Shown here: one piece after another, positions 60,978-64,000 of the stretch | How the letters are laid out: each line of letters begins with the position of its first letter | How positions within the stretch are numbered: the first letter of the stretch is position 1 | Assembly (NCBI GenBank): GCA_025452255.1 | Contig: CP104974.1 | Span: forward strand, 2,086,156 to 2,150,155 | From: Devosia sp. A8/3-2 | GTDB lineage: Bacteria > Pseudomonadota > Alphaproteobacteria > Rhizobiales > Devosiaceae | Direction of reading: 5' to 3' | DNA length: 64,000 bases | The notes under the pieces: generated by a model | What the model was told of the DNA's origin: nothing | Databases searched by the model: none | What the model saw: the letters and a program-made list of their open reading frames with translations, nothing else | Program-made: the position numbers and the translations under genes

Positions 60978-61813
60978 ATGTTGATTGCCCAGATTTCTGA
61001 CCCTCACATTCGCCCCCGCGGCCAGTTGGCCTATGGCGTCAGCGAGACAAATCTCGATCTTGAACACGCCGTCCACGCCTTGCTTCGGCTGGAGCCCCGC
61101 CCCGACTGCCTGCTGGTGACCGGGGACCTCACCGATTGCGGCCTCGAGGCGGAATATGCAATCGCCGCCGAACTGCTGGGGCGGCTGCCGTTTCCGGTAT
61201 TTTGCATTCCGGGCAATCACGACCGGCGCGAGCCGTTTCGGGCGGCCTTTGCCGCAGGAGGCTACCTGCCTGCCGCGGGCACCCTCGATTATTGCGTCGA
61301 TCGCGGTGGTTTGCGCATCATCGGGCTCGACAGCGTCGTCGCCGGCCAAAGCCACGGCGAGCTGTCGGCGGCAAGCCCGGCGTTTCTGGAGGACCGCCTC
61401 GAGGACGCGCGAGAAACGCCCACCCCGGTCATGCTGCACCATCCGCCCTTTGACAGCGGCATTGGCCACATGGACCGCAATTCCCTGCTAACCGGGCGGG
61501 CCGAGCTCGAGGCCATCATCGCCGCCCATCCCCGAGTCGAGCGGGTCCTCTGTGGGCATATCCATCGTCCGATCCAGCGCCGCTTTGGCGGCACGATCTG
61601 CCAGTGGCGCCCTCGGTAACCCATCAAGTGGCCTTTGACCTGCGCCCCGATGGCCCCTCGGTCTTTGTGTTGGAGCCACGGGCGTTCCTGTTGCACCTGT
61701 TCGACGGCACGGGCGTGATCACGCATATGGCCCAGATTGATCGCGCGCCCGGCCCCTTCCCCTTCGATTTGCCGGACGACTACCCCGGTCTCAGCAACAA
61801 AACTCTGGGGTGA
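60978..61813 (+). CDS. GpdQ-like glycerophosphodiesterase (calcineurin fold), one indel
   Basis: About 278 residues, cytoplasmic, dinuclear metal. Motifs: D-x-H in AQISDPHIRPRG, D in VTGDLTDCG, N-H in IPGNHDRRE, H in MLHHPPFDSG, H-x-H in CGHIHRPIQ. The N-terminus and the spacing (ISDPHIRPRGQLAYGVSET, DCGLEAEYAIAAELLG) resemble Enterobacter GpdQ, which splits glycerophosphodiesters. A frame change occurs near 61604; the last third (SVTHQVAFDLRPDGPSVFVLE) continues in another frame. ATG 60978 is 5 bp after the ATPase stop. Last gene of the importer operon. Confidence 0.83.
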
Positions 61814-62373
61814 AGCCCTGACCTGATAAATTTCGCCTATGGACGGCAGCACATCGTCGCCTCGCAACGAGCTGTCCGAGGCTTTGGCGCTGAGATCAGT
61901 GCCTCCGGCATCCTCGCCGGTCGGTTCGGTGCCGCTGGACACGGACGCCGCCACGGACCGAGTGATGCCCCCAGATCGGGCGGGTTTGTCCTATTTCTGT
62001 CGATTGCTGACTGCACGACGGTCCTCCGCCGGTGATTTCTGCCCGCAGACCGCGCGTCGCCGAAATGCGCAGTGCGAGCCGCCACCAAGTTCGATCATGC
62101 TGTCGCGCGGCGCGTGCCGACGACACTCGGCCAGACTTTGATGGAGGAGGGCGAGGGGATTCCTTAACGCCGAGGCAAAACTTGCAGAAGGACCCTCTCG
62201 GGGCCGGGCGTCCAGCGCCGCCAATAGTAGACGGCGTTGCGCCGAAAGCAGTGAGAAATGGCCGGCAAGCGACATGCTCCGAAGCATGTAACGCACCCAT
62301 GTAGTATGGTGGGTTCTCGCTATGGCGCAGTTCCTCGTGTGAACTGAGCGGTTTCAATGGCTTAGCGGAAAGC
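61814..62373. other. Intergenic region between the phosphodiesterase and tRNA-Gln
   Basis: 560 bp without a convincing protein gene on either strand. A short perfect hairpin ACATGCT-CCGA-AGCATGT lies at 62272-62289; it has no T-run. Nothing else is recognisable. Confidence 0.5.
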
Positions 62374-62447
62374 TGGCTGGGGTACTAGGATTCGAACCTA
62401 GGAATGCCGGTACCAAAACCGGTGCCTTACCGCTTGGCGATACCCCA
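62374..62447 (-). tRNA. tRNA-Gln (anticodon TTG)
   Basis: 74 nt including an encoded CCA. On the minus strand the acceptor begins TGGGGTA and pairs with TACCCCA. The anticodon loop reads TTTTGGT, anticodon TTG. The T-arm GGTTCGAATCC is normal and the discriminator is G. Complete and correctly folded. Confidence 0.92.
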
Positions 62448-62622
62448 ACTGGCGCAGTTCGTACACGGTTTGATGGCGTTTCGCAACATGGCTGGGAGGG
62501 TGTTGAAAAACGCGTGGCGAGGCGCTTGTGTGCCGCAGGAAGCATCGCTATAAAGCGCCCAATCACGACATGGCGCGACGGCATAGGCCCCGTGCCGCAG
62601 ACCCGATTGTCGCGATCCCTGA

Positions 62623-62700
62623 CGGAGTATAGCGCAGCTCGGTAGCGCACCTGCTTCGGGAGCAGGGGGTCGAGTGTTCAGAATCACTCTACTCCGACCA
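62623..62700 (+). tRNA. tRNA-Pro (anticodon CGG), T-loop with one extra base
   Basis: 78 nt including encoded CCA. Acceptor CGGAGTA pairs with TACTCCG. The anticodon arm is CCTGC-TTCGGGA-GCAGG, anticodon CGG. The T-stem GAGTG/CACTC encloses eight bases (TTCAGAAT) where seven are expected (TTCGAAT); an A at about 62680 looks inserted. All else is normal, so I regard this as a sequence error in a real tRNA. Confidence 0.88.
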
Positions 62701-62703
62701 ATC

Positions 62704-62735
62704 AACCCCGGCCTTTCCAGAGGCCGGGGTTTTTA
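62704..62735 (+). terminator. Rho-independent terminator after tRNA-Pro
   Basis: Perfect 10-bp stem AACCCCGGCC / GGCCGGGGTT with an 8-nt loop, followed by a short T-run. Only 3 bp after the tRNA CCA end. Confidence 0.85.
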
Positions 62736-63260
62736 CACCGACAGGTTTCCCCGAACGCGTTCTGGAGGCGTGTTTAGCCCACACCGAGTCCATCCCGTTG
62801 TGAGTCGCTACTGAGGCTAGCTCTCAAACCACAACCTTGCGCCTGAAATCCTCCCGTGCCGCCATCAGCCGGGATCCGACCGATGGCCGAGGCGTCTTTG
62901 GCATTCCGGGTCGCTCAGGACCTCAATATCAGTGACATGACGCTCGACAAGTACGTGGCCGACATTGTCCCCGGGCACCGAAGGAGGCGGGCACCTGCCC
63001 GCTCGGGGACGGCGCACCGAGTGGCGGCTTCGTTGCCGTCTGTCTTCTCAGCCCACGCCCGGTAGGCTCCTGATTTGGCGGGCGCGGAATGTCAGGAGCT
63101 CTTGGGACGACGCCTGGACTGAGACTTCCAGATTCGCCCAGATTGCACTTGAAGTGCGGAGATTAAGGTAAACCCCAAAGCAAAGTTGCGGACAAGTTGT
63201 TGGTAATATAACGTTGCTTTAGACTGTACTCGGTCGGCGTAGATCGGCAAGGAATGCGAT
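62736..63260. other. Intergenic region before the epimerase gene
   Basis: 525 bp with short open frames only. None has a start, ribosome site or resemblance that I can support. The last ~90 bp are more AT-rich (around 63170-63230) and probably hold the promoter of the gene at 63261. Confidence 0.5.
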
Positions 63261-64000
63261 ATGAAGCAAGTACTACTTGCTGGTGGCTGTGGGTTTATCG
63301 GATCTCATCTGGCGGATCGCCTTTGCCGTCGTCAGGATATCACGCGCTTGGTGATAGTTGACAATCTATGGACCGGTCGGCTTGAAAATCTGGCTGCAAT
63401 TTCCGACCCGCGTGTCGAATTTGTACAGTCGGACGTGGAAACCTTCGCATCCGACACCAAGTTCGACGAAATCTATCATTTGGCGTCTCCGGCGTCCCTG
63501 CCTCAGTATATGACGCAGCCTTTGCGAACCATTTCGGCCAATGTCGTCAGCGCGCTCAATTTGCTCACGCTGCTCAAGCCGGGCGGCGTGATCGGCTACA
63601 CCTCGACCTCCGAAGTTTATGGCGATCCGGTTATCACTCCCCAACCCGAGACTTATCGTGGCTCGGTTGACTGCACCGGCCCCCGCTCGTCCTATGACGA
63701 GAGCAAGAGGTGCGTCGAGGCCATGCTGTTTGAAGCCCATCGCGTCCATGGGACGCGCGTCAAGGTGGCGCGCCTGTTCAATGTCTATGGTCCGCGCACC
63801 CGCCCCGACGATGGTCGCGCCGTCTCCAACTTCGTCACCCGGGCACTACAAGGCAAGCCGATTACTGTCTATGGCGACGGCTCCCAGACCCGCAGTTGGG
63901 GCCATATCGACGACATCGTGGAAGCGCTGGAGCGATATTTCTGGAGCGAGGGCACTGATTATCTGGCCCGCTCAATATTGGCAATGATCATGAAATTTCG
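63261..64000 (+). CDS. NAD-dependent epimerase/UDP-glucuronate decarboxylase-like, partial
   Basis: Extended SDR enzyme running off the end of the window; ~245 residues seen. NAD motif GGCGFIGSHLADRL, acidic residue in VIVDNLWTG, Ser/Thr in YTSTSEVYGD, catalytic Tyr-x3-Lys in SSYDESKR. VARLFNVYGPRTRPDDGR and VYGDGSQTRSW are typical of UDP-xylose synthase and related surface-sugar enzymes. ATG 63261 follows AAGGA. The frame breaks near 63970 (a G missing; expected LNIGNDHE). Probably the first gene of a polysaccharide synthesis region beyond the window. Confidence 0.83.
   Translation, partial: MKQVLLAGGCGFIGSHLADRLCRRQDITRLVIVDNLWTGRLENLAAISDPRVEFVQSDVETFASDTKFDEIYHLASPASLPQYMTQPLRTISANVVSALNLLTLLKPGGVIGYTSTSEVYGDPVITPQPETYRGSVDCTGPRSSYDESKRCVEAMLFEAHRVHGTRVKVARLFNVYGPRTRPDDGRAVSNFVTRALQGKPITVYGDGSQTRSWGHIDDIVEALERYFWSEGTDYLARSILAMIMKF

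Noticed and set aside
59901..61619. ATPase-phosphodiesterase fusion of 572 residues
   Set aside because: The middle part is out of frame: the true ATPase C-terminus lies in another frame and stops at 60973, five bases before the phosphodiesterase ATG.
62856..63171. Short open frames after the tRNA-Pro terminator, considered as a transposase or integrase remnant
   Set aside because: No catalytic motif, no inverted repeats or target duplication, and no ribosome site; tRNA-linked island not supported.

Overview
The window looks like a GC-rich alphaproteobacterial chromosome segment, most plausibly Hyphomicrobiales of a Devosia-like type. This is judged from protein style, the number of ABC importers, and small-protein families such as DUF2934. 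No ribosomal or other marker gene is present, so the placement is only an impression. More than 50 conserved genes or gene parts are interrupted by single-base insertions or deletions, and even the tRNA-Pro T-loop has one base too many. I therefore treat most split genes as intact genes with sequence errors, give the full gene extent, and state where each frame breaks.

Layout. 1-6.5 kb: an OmpR-type regulator divergent from an RND efflux operon (outer-membrane channel, adaptor, pump). 6.7-8.0 kb: a phospho-site-altered receiver protein and four very small genes. 8.0-12.6 kb: mannose-6-phosphate isomerase, a family-4 glycosyltransferase and a GH130 enzyme, overlapping. 12.7-21.9 kb: a minus-strand sugar importer operon (glycosidase, binding protein, two permeases, ATPase) with an orphan paralogous binding protein and a divergent LysR regulator. 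21.9-27.7 kb: DUF2934, GNAT and DUF5996 proteins, a pirin, two LysR regulators and an MFS exporter with clear operators. 27.9-31.7 kb: an iron-type ABC importer whose ATPase gene faces its permease gene.

31.8-42.1 kb: the most striking region. A UgpABCE-like importer is encoded in one operon with a calcineurin-fold phosphoesterase and a PF13350 phosphatase. A second set (phosphoesterase, paralogous binding protein, phosphatase) lies just upstream without its own permeases. The two sets are separated by a TetR regulator with a perfect 18-bp operator, and the second set is preceded by another TetR gene. A third phosphoesterase, resembling glycerophosphodiesterase GpdQ, closes the ABC operon at 56.2-61.8 kb. 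Together they suggest import of small phosphodiesters followed by cytoplasmic hydrolysis and dephosphorylation, formally like agrocinopine catabolism (Acc) in Agrobacterium.

42.3-55.8 kb: a GntR-controlled polysaccharide or uronate locus: LplB/LplC-type importer, cytoplasmic heparinase II/III-like lyase, SDR, SGNH esterase, 2-hydroxyacid dehydrogenase, TIM-barrel isomerase, glucarate-dehydratase-like enolase and RraA-like protein. 62.4-62.7 kb: tRNA-Gln (minus) and tRNA-Pro (plus) with a terminator. 63.3-64.0 kb: the start of a UDP-glucuronate decarboxylase-like epimerase. A recurring theme is a GC-rich stem-loop directly after most solute-binding-protein genes.
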